Positions 38,501 to 50,500 of a stretch of DNA of 64,000 bases are shown here, one piece after another. The notes below the pieces were generated by a model. That model worked only from the letters and a program-made list of their open reading frames with translations, made no database searches and was not told the DNA's origin. Origin of the DNA: Edolisoma coerulescens. Lineage: Eukaryota > Chordata > Aves > Passeriformes > Campephagidae. The DNA is taken from positions 1,485,330 to 1,549,329 of the forward strand of contig VWZW01004140.1 of assembly GCA_013397115.1 (NCBI GenBank), written 5' to 3'. The first letter of the stretch is position 1, and the number at the start of each line of letters is the position of its first letter. A program made the position numbers and the translations under genes.

Positions 38501-41500
38501 TGCTCTACATGTTGTCTGGACACACAAAAGCTCACTCTGGAGAGTTTTGGGAATCTGAATCAGTACAGGAACAAGGGAGAGAGGGCAGTGGCATAAAACA
38601 GGCAGGACAAAATCACTAGCAAGTCACCTGCCTGATTATCTGCACTGCCAGAGATCTGAGATTTCATGTTGTTTCCCCAGCCAGACTCCCTGCCTTCCAT
38701 CTCCAGACAATGTCGAACCTGAATAATTTAGGGCAACTATATTATTTCAAGTTTTATACTTTGACACATTCTTTTATCTTGGATTGCTTGACCTTCCTCT
38801 TTTCTTAATTCATAACCTCTCTGTGGCAGAAGTCCAGCTCTTAGTAAGATTTTTTTTTTTTTGGCCCCTAAATATTTTGTATTCTTCTGGCTGCAGAGAA
38901 TTCACTGCAGGACTCCATGGGCTTTGCTCAGGAAGGGGAGATGTAAAAGTGAAAATACAATGACATCAGACAGCCACTGATCTACCACCACTTAAGCACT
39001 GGTGTTAAGATGCATTCACTTTGATTTCTGAGGTTTGATCCTTGCTGACCAAGCTGGACTGGTTTGTCAGGAGGCCTCTACAATGGGGAACACAAAAGAA
39101 AAATAGATTTTAAGAAACATAATTTGTCAGGCTGTGGAAAAGGCAGATAACAGTCAAAGACTGACAGCAAGGCCCCAGAGATTGGGTATGACTATGTAAA
39201 TGAAGCATCCTAGGTGTCCCTTCAAAAGGAAAGTAGCAACCTAAATAATGTATGAAACAAATAGACTTTTCACTTAAAAAAACCTCAAAACAACATTTCA
39301 TCTTAGGTTTTTATAAGATAAGTCAGTAGTTTGAGGAATCACCAGAGGCTCTGAACCCAGTCTGACCTGCTGGGTGGTCAATACTCAGGGTACACCTGCA
39401 CAGGACCCCCTTGCAGAGGGGGAAGAATTTGTGCTTCCACCCTAAGGATGGTAGAAACAGAGGAGGTTTCACTCCATCACCACCTCAAAGCTGCATCTTA
39501 TACTTGTGACACCTATTTCCAGCCTCTGGGAAAGAACAGAAATGTTGTCTGGCTGCTCTGGGGGTTTAGAGCTGGAAATGCTTGGGAGGGGTATAATGCT
39601 TTCAATTTTTGCTGGAGCTAACAATGTTTGGAAGAGTTCCTCAGGACAACCTGGAAACTGCAACGTGTTAGAACAGCAACGAGCTCCTTAGTGCTCCTTA
39701 GTGCTCCTTAGTGCTCCTTTTTTATCTCTGGGATGCCAAAGCTCTGCCAGTCTGAGTCCCTTTGAAACACACTGTGCCTGTGGCATCCTTCTGGGAAGCG
39801 AAGCCCGAGGCACTCAGCCTGTTTGTGTCTCTGTTCCCTTGCTCCCTGCCCTGCACAGACCCTGAACATTGTGACGCCGCGGGTGCGGCCGGAGGACTGC
39901 AGCATCGGGCTGCTGCCCCGCAACCACGACAAGAACCGCTGCATGGACGTGCTGCCCCTGGACCGCTGCCTGCCCTTCCTCATCTCCGTGGACGGCGAGT
40001 CCAGCAACTACATCAACGCTGCACTCATGGATGTAAGCACTGCTGCGGCCCCACCCGCTTTATTCCTTCTCAGGAGGCTTTTCTGGGAGAATGGATCTAA
40101 AGGAAAAATCTTATTTAGCTGTAGTTTCTGAGGCTGATATCTCCGAACCGGGCAAAGCAAGTGAATTTTCTCCTCAGCACCAAAATGTGGCCTCTAGACT
40201 GTGATTATGCCAGGGAAGTGGTCACAGCACCAGCCTGGCAGAGTTCAAGAAGCTTTCAGACAATGCTTTTGGGCACTCTTGGGGATGGTGCTGTGCAGGG
40301 CCAGGAGTTGGACTCGATGATCCTCGAGGGTCCCTTCCAACTCAGCATATTCTGTTATATTCTGTTATATTCTGTTATATTCTGTTATATTCTGTTATTC
40401 TCTGATCACACACCCTAGTTCTGCACCACACCGTGGAAAATTTTTGGCAAAGACATCCCTCAAGGTGCAGTCTGAGGCTGGATCAGAGAAAGGCAGATGC
40501 ACAAAGAAGTGGTGGGACAGCTCTTCCCATACGTTGGTTTTTGTATCCATTGGGAAGAGAAATGTTTGCCAGGTCAGCTCTTTGAAAAGGATAATTTGCA
40601 GTGTGGAGCGGGTGATTGATTTGATCTTGTGCAGTTAAGAATGTGGGAGTGCAGGGATCAGATGTGCAAAATATTTTCAGGCTAAAGGATGTGAGCTGAG
40701 CTGATGTGACTCTGTCCGAAGGCATTTTCCCTTGCTTTGTTTATAGCCTGGAATCTCACAGCACGGGTCATTTGTGGAGGATGAATTATGTTGATGGCTT
40801 CTTTTTGCTATGGTGCCTTTGGACACAGATGTCTTTAAAGCCACTAATTGCAGTTGGAGTATGTGTAAATATGATCCAGGGTGAAAAACCTTCATTTTTT
40901 CCCTGGCAGCAGCAGGGTCACTGATTTTAATTTTGTCTGTTCTTCAGTCTGTGGGAAACTGATGCTGTTGCATTTAAGATATTCAGTCAAATGGTCACAG
41001 AATTTATTTTAGATTTTTTCAGCAGGATTGTGATGTTTTCATTGCAAACATGCCTGAGGAAACTTGTTTTTGAACGTGTCTTCAGTGCTTTTGCATGTCT
41101 GCAGAAGCACAACCCAGTCTTTGATTTCTTAGGGATTGGGAATGTTTGTACATTTGAGCCCTCATTGCCACAAATCACTTTGCTAATATTTGTATCCTTC
41201 CCCACAAAATTCCAGTGGAATAATTTCTTTTAAGTACAAAGCAATTTTTCACCTTCCATTGAAATTCAGCTGCTGTGATGTTCTCTGGTTCTCCTCTTTC
41301 TTTCCATTGAGGAATCAGAAACTTTTGGGTACAGAAGTAATCACAGGGGAACAGCCAAAATCCTACATTTTCATAGCTGCTCTTGTTGAGAACAGACCTT
41401 GCAAATTCTTTTTTTCCTCAGTAACTTCATGTGTGAAGTCTTGAACTGAGCATGGACTCTTAGGGGACACCCTCCATCCCATACTGCCTTGAAAGGAGCA

Positions 41501-44500
41501 GAACTGTCCTTCATCTTCCCCTAAAACAATGGGACATAATCCTTAAAAAATGAGACTAAAGGCACATTGTGAGTCCAGCCATGCAGAAGTGATGATAGAT
41601 TTGTATTTAATCCATGGGGCTTGGAGAAAAACATGAATTCATGTGTCCCTGACATCATCATTCCCCCCTAATCCCACACATGTTCTCTTGCGTGAGTAAT
41701 TCACACCTCTGTGCCACCTTCCCTTTGGAATAGGACAGTGAACCTGCTTCCTCACCTGTAGCAAACATCTGGGGAAGGTTTCTTCTTCTCCTAATGGCAA
41801 ACCCCACAAGCACAGGTGACCTTCAGCCAAGAGTTTAGCCAGGTTTGCAGTCTGCTCCTGGCACACCATGAAACAACCATAGCAGGAGCACTCTGGTGTT
41901 TAATTCAGAGATAAACCTCAGTTTTATTTGCCACTCTGTTGCCACCTCTGGTCTGGTGCTTCACAGCTTTTGACCCAAACTGGTGTTTCCAGGTGTGAAA
42001 GGCAGAGTGGGGAAAAAGAGAAAACTCCATTCCAGACTAAAATTTCCCAAGAAATAATTTCCTTTTCCTTCTCTCTACATTCCCATCACCCTCCTCACAT
42101 GTGCACACTCACAAGCACCTTTTTCCCAGCATGGTCTGCCCAGCACTTCCACCCACGTCTGCCTCACGTGGAGGAGAAAAGGCAAACCCCCACAATGGGC
42201 AGCTTAATGCTTCAGGATTTTAATTATTTCTTCACTTTAAATGCAAAATTTTATTCCATTGGAAGGGTTTTTGTGCTTTTTTGTTTTCTTTACCCCAGAA
42301 TTAGTGTGCCTTTTGATTCAAGTCTGCTTCACAGATGTACAGCACAAAGGACTGTGCAGTTTCCAGGCTCGTTTGAGCCTTGCCTGCCGTGGTTGGAGAG
42401 CGATAAAGTTTTCAGCTTGGTGCCTTTCATCCCTGAGAGCCTCCCAAACATTCATTAACTCAGCCCCGCAGAGGCTGGGAGCACAGCTCCACCCCTTCGT
42501 GCTTAGGGAGACTGAGGTCAGGGGGCCTTTCTGAGGTGGAAGAACAGTACCAGAAATGAAATGCCAGTGTCACAGGCTCTGAATGCTGCCCCACGAGCTC
42601 CTAAAGGATGGCTGGGATCCAAATGTGCCACCTCTGTCCCACTGCACCCCCAGGCAGCCACAGCAGACGGGACTAATCCCTTCTGGAGCTCCTCGAGGCC
42701 ACTGCAGCATAAAGGAGAGCATTTGCTTCCAGCTGTTTTCCTTCCAATTATTAATATTACTGATAGTAGTAGTAGTAGTAATAGTAAAATTAGCATTATT
42801 TGCTGAGTCTCAAAATACAAATAATTGATTTGGGTAATCTCTGCTCTTGTGACACTTCTTTAATGAAATGTCTTCATTGGGAGCAAAAGAATCCCATTAC
42901 GAGGCGTTCATTCATTGCGGAGCGATAACAAGGAGCAGGATATGTGATTTGTATAATCTGGTTAAATGGCTCAGATTGCCTCCCCACAGCCTCCCGGGTC
43001 TAATATTCCTTTGAATAAAAGTTGATTGAATTTTTTTTTTTTTTAAACTAATCTTATTCTTTTGTTAGAGCCACAAGCAACCTGCTGCCTTCATTGTCAC
43101 CCAGCACCCTTTGCCCAACACCATCGCAGACTTCTGGAGGCTGGTGTTTGACTACAACTGCTCCTCCGTGGTGATGCTCAACGAGATGGATGCAGCACAG
43201 GTGAGAGGCTCTTCATCCCTGGCGTGTCACTTCCTTCTCAAATCCAGGGGGTTCACAGAGTTCCTGCTGCCATTTTCTGGTGCCCTCCCACCCCAATGAA
43301 TGAATGAGGGGGAGCTGGAAAGTAATAGGTGATGTTTGGGGTTTTAATGGAGAACAAGTCCACATGCCTGGCTCTTTGTAAGCTAATTCTTATTGCAATT
43401 AACAGGGATCACAGAGTCATAGAAGGGTTTGGGTTGGAAGGGACCTTAAAGACCATCTTATTTCAACCCCCTGCCATGGGCAGGGACACCTTTCACTGTC
43501 CCAGGGTGCTCCAAGCCCCGTCCAGCCTGGCCTTGGACACTTCCAGGAATCCAGGGGCAGCCACAGCTTCTCTGGGCACCCTGTGCCAGGGCCTCCCCAC
43601 CCTCACAGGGAAGGATTTTTTTCCTGATATCCTATCTAACCCTGCCTTACTTCAGCTTAATGCTATTCCCTCTTTTCCTATCACTCCATACCCTTCTGCA
43701 AAGTCCCCCTTCAGCCTTCCTGTAAGCCCCTTTTATGTACTGGAAAGTTGCTGTAAGGTGTCCCCATTTATTTTATAAATACTTTGATATAAAATTACAT
43801 AAAATTGATATATTTAAAAGTATTTAAAAAGTTGTATATACTTACTTTATATATACAGAACTTCTTTGTGTTTGTAGGCCAAAGTTTCCCTCCCAAACCC
43901 ACTTTCTTCCCTTTCATATTTTTGTCTGTGTTTGGTTCAGGAAAATGCTCCCTACTAGAGCCCCAGCGTGCTTCACATTTGCCTTTTTCACATGGCATTT
44001 CCAGAAGAACAAAACCAGGAGAGCTGAAATAATTTGAAGGATCTTTCCTCTGAGATTTCTAGTACAATTCTGTAACACTGAGAAATGTGGTTTGCACAGT
44101 TTGAGAACATAGTGCTTTGTATTTTTTTTTTCTTTTTAATTCCACATCTAAGTTGGGTTTTGGCTACTGGCCACTCCATGATTTTCAGGATTTGAGCTTG
44201 CCAGGGAGGAGTTTTTGCCATTCCTCCTGCCCTGGTGTCTCCAGCCACCTTGCTGATGAGTGGCAGAGGATGACAGCTTTCAAAAAGGTGTAATGATGCA
44301 ATTTGTGTGCAGAGTACATTTGGCATGGCTAATTCACCCATTACAGCACTTGTTCAACGAAAGGAGAGCAACCCTCAAGCAGTTGGTACTTCATGGATTC
44401 ATTTTTCATTTGTCTCTCCCCTGTCTTATCACACTCGAAGGCAGTGAAATTATTGGTCTCTTTTTTGGATGGTGATGCAGAAGCCAATCACCCCAGTCCT

Positions 44501-47500
44501 TAAGGGGATGTCCCATCAGGGGAACTCTGTGGGATTCCATTCCAGCCCCAGGGAGAGCTCTGCTCAGCACTGGGCTCTCCGGGTGCCCTGCAGAGTCCCA
44601 CCTCTCTGTGAGCAACCAGAGGTCCTCGGGATCTTCTGTTTTCCTCTCCCACCCACCCTCCTTGATTCTGCATCTTGGCATTGAATCCAGAGACAAACTT
44701 CATCTTTTTTTCCCTGACACCTCAAAGCAAATCCCACCTTTTCTAGAAATGACACACTTTCTCACACTTGGTTCTTGGAAAACACAAACCTTTCAACCCC
44801 AGCCAGTGTTATTCTTGTGACTATCTTTCTGCACAAAGCTTGGTTTTTTTTCCTAGCAAAGTTTTGCTGTTATGATGTGGTCTGTAGGCACAGGAGAGGG
44901 GATTTGGCAGTGCATGAAGTCACTTTGACAGTTTCTGTAGCACGGTGTCACCTCCCTCGAGAGTGCAGCCAGTGCCAAAACACCCAAGTGGCAATGGAAG
45001 TTAAGGAGGATTTTAAAGTTTGTATTTTATGAGCTACCAGGACAGTGTGACAGTTTGATATCATAGAATCATTTGGGGTGGAAAAGACCTCTAAGATCAT
45101 CGAGTCCAACCTCGATCAAGTTATCTCAGCACTGCCAAGGCCACCACTAACCCATGTCCCCAAGTGCCACATCTACTTGTCTATAAATCCTTCCAGGGAT
45201 GGTGACTCCACTACTGCTCTGGGCAGCCTGTTCCAGTGCCTGACCACCCTTTCAGTGAAGACATTTCCCAATATCCCATCTAAACTTCCCCTGGCACAGT
45301 TGGAAGCTGTTTCCTCTCATCCTGTCCCTTGTTCCCATGGAGCAGAGCCTGACCCCCACCTGGCTGCACCCTCAGGGAGTAGTGGAGAATGAGAGGGTTT
45401 CCCCCCGAGCCTCCTTTTCTCCAGACTGAGCCCCCCCAACTCCCTCTGGTGCTCCAGCCCCTTCCCCAGCTCTGTTGCCCTTCACACCACACACGCCCAT
45501 TGTGTGACTGAGCCTCACACCCGTGGCCTCAGCCCATCGATCCAGATCCCCCTGCAGATCCTTCCTGCCCTCCAGCAGATCATCAGATCCCTTGTGGAGA
45601 AGCGTTTTCTGGAGGGGGGCTTAGCACTGTGCCTGCCCTGTCCTTGCATGACCACGCTGCCATCACCTGCCTGCTCATCAGTGCCTGATCCCAGGCTGTG
45701 CCCTGAGCACAGGGAAAAGGTGCAAATAATCCCACGTGGAGGTCAGAGCACACAACAGCCAGGTCTCAGCAGTGTGTGCACCTGTGTGTTTGGAGGGGTG
45801 GCCATGCACAGACCTGCTCTGGGAGAAGCAGGTTTTCCATACTAAGGAAAGGTTTAATCTTTTCTTGCTTTCCACTGCACCTCGAGGTTGTTTGCTAAAG
45901 CTCCTGCTCGGCTCACATCTCCCTGCCTGTGGGACAGGTGCTTTGAGAGGAGATCACTCGGCAGCTTGAAAGTCTGAATGAAGAGTAAAGAAACCCTTCA
46001 AAGGACTTGCTTGTGTGGTCTTGGCTGGCTTGCTTAATCTTGAAAAACTAACAAGGGCAAAAGATGCATAAGACTGTGTGAATATCCCACCCAATTTCAA
46101 TCCTATATGATCAAAGGAAGAACAGGAGTGCAGAATTAATGCAGTCGCATGCACACACTCGACGTTGTTGCTGGCAGTGATTGAACTTGAAAAGCTCGAG
46201 ATCAAGTTCAAATGAGCATCTGGGGGTTTCAAAACTTGTACAAAATTACACTTGAAAATAGGAAGGAAAAAAGCCCACAAAGAAATACAGTCTTAGCAGA
46301 AACTGCTAATGAGATCTCGTGCAAAATATTTTTGCACCATGATCTATTTCCAGATGGATTTAAAATCCTTAGATTGTAATTTGTGTGCATAGGATGTTTT
46401 TTGTCCTTTCAACTCAGTAATATCAGCACAATAAAAAGACTTCCAGCCTGCTTCTCAAACTTCAGAGATGCAGTTGTGGTTCACCCTGAAAGCAGAAACT
46501 CATTCTCCTTCCCCCGCTCAGTGGTAGAGCCAGAAAGATAAAAAGGTTGTCTTACAGAAAAAAAGAAATTCCAGTTTGTTTGAATTAAGATTAATTTTCT
46601 TGGTGCCGGACTGTTTCCTCACTTTTACCAAATCTCTATGGTTCCTATTAAATTTATCTACAGACACTAATCTTTTAATGTTCCTTTTAAATCCCTACTC
46701 TTACAGAAGCTTCATTTGTCAGCCACCGTTTTTGCACCTCTAGACCCAGAATTCAATCAGTTCCAAATTGTGTTCATACAAAAATAAAGAGGAAGAAGAG
46801 CCCAGGCCCTAAATGTTTTACTGAGCTAGAATGAGATCTTCTCTGAACAAAGCCAAGTTTTACAGGATTGGTGATGGATTTTGAGCTGGTTATAAATCCA
46901 AAAGGGATGATTGGATATGTTAATAATTAAGATTTCTGTTTATTTTTGGTTTTTTCCTAGCTCTGCATGCAGTACTGGCCAGAGAAGACGTCCTGTTGTT
47001 ATGGCCCAATCCAAGTGGAGTTTGTTTCAGCAGACATTGATGAAGATATCATCAACCGGATATTCCGGATTTGCAACATGGCCCGGGTAAGAGAGGAGAA
47101 ATACCACGTTCCCTAGTTACCCTCAGAAACACATTTTGGCTCAAGGAAGAGGCAGAGCCCAGACTTGTGGTTTAGAGATGCAGAATCCCTCACCTAGGAA
47201 CGAAATTCCACTGCAGCTACTTCCTTTAATTAACATTTAATCAGCCTGCATTGCTGAAGGACTCTTGGCTGAAGGCAGCAAGTGGATGATATGAGCTGAA
47301 AATCTGTATTTAAATGGTGAGCATTTTTCTGTGTGTATTTGAGAACAATTCATCACTTTGTAGCCAATATAAAGCCATCAGTATTGCGGGAAATAAACTG
47401 GGATGGTGTCAGCAGCTCTCCATCTGTCAGCTACCAGGCAGCGTCTCTGAAGACAGATGCAATGTTTACTGGCTAGACTGGGATTCCCAATTGCCACTGC

Positions 47501-50500
47501 TTTCCCTATAAATAAGCAACTGCCATTTCTGTAAGGAACTCTTTGTCTGTGTCCCTCAGCCCCAGGACAGCTGAAATGATAGAAGCAAAGTTTATCTGCA
47601 CACTGAGCCCTGGCAATCCGACTTCAGGGCTGCAGGAAAGGGCTCCAGCAGAGGATTTTTCTCTCATTAGTTGTTTCCCAGATTGATTATGTTTCCTTTG
47701 TTGTTCCTCTTTCGTTCTTTCTAATCAGAAATGGAAGCAGGCTCCACAAATTATATTTCCTTGCAGTTTAACACATCAGTCTCTGCATGGTCAGAGCCTG
47801 GGCAGCAGTTCAGTTGTGGCACTGCAGAGGGAACCTTGTGGTCCAGCCACAGAAACTGATAAATTGGTTGGATATTGGGCACATTCCTGTGTCCCAGGGA
47901 GAGCCTGGGGATCATAAAGATGGTCAGACCAAGGCTGTGTGACTCTCAGATGGAGCTGGCCCATGGATGCAGGCCTGGCAGGGCGGGTGCTGTGCACTCA
48001 CAGCTCTCTGCACTCATCCACGTCCAACACCACAGCCACTGCCAGCAAATTCATGGGGATCCTTTCCTTCCACAATCCCCAGAGAGTTTTTGAGGGTCGC
48101 CTTTACTTCTTATGGCACAGCACAGGCAACCAGGAAAGAGATACTTGATCTGGTTGTGCAGTTTGATGAAACGTCATTCTGGAAACCGAACAAGGGTCCC
48201 ATGCACTTGGTGTCTGTCTGGCTCTGTAATAATCATTATCCAGGCTGGGGAGCAGCCCTTGTTTCTGCACTGTGTCAGGTACCCAGAGCAGAGAATGCTA
48301 ACCCTGCTGGTGCAGGTGCAGAGGGGAGGGTGCTGTGTAACCAGTGTGTCGCTGTTGTACCAGGGCCAGCACCAACTCCGATCTAGGAAGAAAAGGAGTT
48401 ATTTATTAATTTACAGACTGGTTTATATATCTTAGTTCGCTTGAATGGCACAGGGCCATTGGTCCTTGACCATCCACCTCCCAGAGTGATTGGTTAAATC
48501 CTACAACACCCATTTCAAAATATTTCTCTGGTCAGTATCACAACAATACTGCATAACAATCTTGCACCCACAAGATAAAGGGATTAGTTTACAGAAACTT
48601 CTGTTTTCAGCCAGTGTCTGTGAGAAAGCAAAGACTTTCACACAGACAGAAGCAGAAAGCTGGAAAATCTCTCTGCGACCCAGCTTTCAGCATCCACACC
48701 AGTGCTCCCAGCTGTGCCCCGTCCCTCTGCCCTGCCCCGTTGCGCAGCTGAGCAGGCTCTGTGTTCAGCCGCAGGACGGGTACCGCATCGTGCAGCACCT
48801 GCAGTACATCGGCTGGCCGGCATACAGGGACACCCCGCCCTCCAAACGCTCCCTGCTGAAGGTGGTCAGGAGGCTGGAGAAGTGGCAGGAGCAGTACGAC
48901 GGCAGGGACGGGCGCACTGTGGTCCACTGCCTGTAAGTAGGGCTGGGAAAGGCCTGCAACCTCGCGCGGTGCTGCGTGAGGACAGCTGGTTGTGGATCTG
49001 GAAATCCAGCTTTCAGCTGGGGAAAATGGAGTTAAAGCACGTTTATAATGCACTGCAAGTTGAATATTGTACTGCATTATAGTATCCTGGCCCAGGGGTT
49101 TTACTGATGGCAGTGAGAAATAGCTCCAAAAGCGCTGCTACATTGTGGGTCCCGTGACTGGAGCCCAGAGAGAGCTGAAGCAGCTCTGCCATGTGCCCAG
49201 CTCTGAGCACAGAGCTGCTGTGAGCCCAGAGCAGGGATTTGCAGCACTGCAGTCCCTGAGCTTCCCTGGCCACCAGGAACCCCTTAGCCCTTCCATCCCT
49301 GCCTCCCTTTCTACAGGACTCCACTTTCACAAACTCACAGGATGGTTTGGGTTGGAAGGGACCCCAAGCACCCCTCAGTTCTAGTGGACACCTCCCACTA
49401 TCCCAGGGGTGCTCCAAGCCCCGTCCAACCTGGCCTTGGACACTTCCAGGGATCCAGGGGCAGCCCCAGCTTCTCTGGGCACCCTGTGCCAGGGCCTCCC
49501 CACCCTCAAAGGGAGGAATTCCTTCCCAATATCCCATCTCTCCCTGCCCTCTGGCAGTGGGAAGCCATTCCCCTTGTTCTGTCACTCCATGCCCTTGTTC
49601 CGAGTCCCTCCCCAGGTCTCCTGGAGCCCCTTTAGGCACACAAACCCTTGAGTATCCATGACAGTCCTTACATTAGAGACCTTCCCCAGTGTCCATGGGG
49701 TGTGAGCTGTGTGGGCTCTCCTTCCCTCAGCCTCACCAGCTCCACCTTCACCTCTTCCCTCCTGCTCCCAGGAACGGCGGGGGACGCAGCGGCACCTTCT
49801 GTGCCATCTGCAGTGTGTGTGAGATGATCCAACAGCAAAACATCATCGACGTGTTCCACATAGTGAAAACGCTACGGAACAACAAATCCAACATGGTGGA
49901 GTCACTGGTAAGGCTTTTTCTGCTCATTCCCCCACCCCCTGTGTGCAAGGCACTTCAGGATAAGTAAGAAAATGTCATGGCTTAGTTCAGGATGAATCAA
50001 AATGAATCAGAACATGAAGACATCAGAATTAAAACTGGTCCTGTTTTAGCACAGTCAGTGAATCCTCCTGCTTCTCTTTCTGAGCAGAGTGATGGACACT
50101 GTGTCCCATGCCCAGCTGCCTCAGGAGGTCAAACCCCACAGAGCTGTCACCATGGCTGTGAGAAGAGTGGGGTTTGTCCTCCTATCCATGCTGGGATTCA
50201 TCCTCCTGTCCATGCAGGGATTTGTCCTCCTGTCCAGCCCAGTGCTGGGTGCTGTGCCGTGCCTTGAAACCAGGGAAGGAGAACAGTCCAGCCCCCAGGC
50301 CTGGCTCCCTGCAGCCCAGGAGATTAAACTATCCTGAATTCAATCATCTCCATCGATCACACTGAGTCTGTGCCTCAAAAGCAACACGTGCACTGAGGGC
50401 TGGAGGCAAATAATGAATAGTCCAGACTAGGGCTGTCTCTTTGAGTTCTTTTCTCTTCCGTTGATGGCACCATCTCCCAGCACTGCTTGCTCAGGATTGC

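Larger units (their letters stand above)
36746..39858 (+). other. PTPRT intron (local 9), 3113 bp
   Basis: GTAATT donor, a weaker match to consensus, and TGCACAG acceptor. It contains a + oriented CR1 at 37488 that is perfectly complementary over 85 nt to the CR1 at 43408, and a short decamer repeat at 39680. The rest is unique AT-rich sequence. Confidence 0.88.
40033..43068 (+). other. PTPRT intron (local 10), 3036 bp
   Basis: GTAAGC donor and TTTGTTAG acceptor. It holds a CR1 end with an expanded ATTCTGTTAT tail at 40288-40405, a TAG triplet run near 42766, and a repeat-free block at 42840-43010 just before the acceptor that may be a conserved or splicing-related element. Confidence 0.88.
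43201..46960 (+). other. PTPRT intron (local 11), 3760 bp
   Basis: GTGAGA donor and TTTTTCCTAG acceptor. It contains two long antisense CR1 copies (43408 and 45060). The remaining sequence is unique with no exon or RNA gene supported. Confidence 0.88.

Noticed and set aside
49043..49639. Antisense open frame of 198 codons
   Set aside because: Much of it is the sense reading of the CR1 copy in intron 13; similar peptides recur wherever CR1 occurs.
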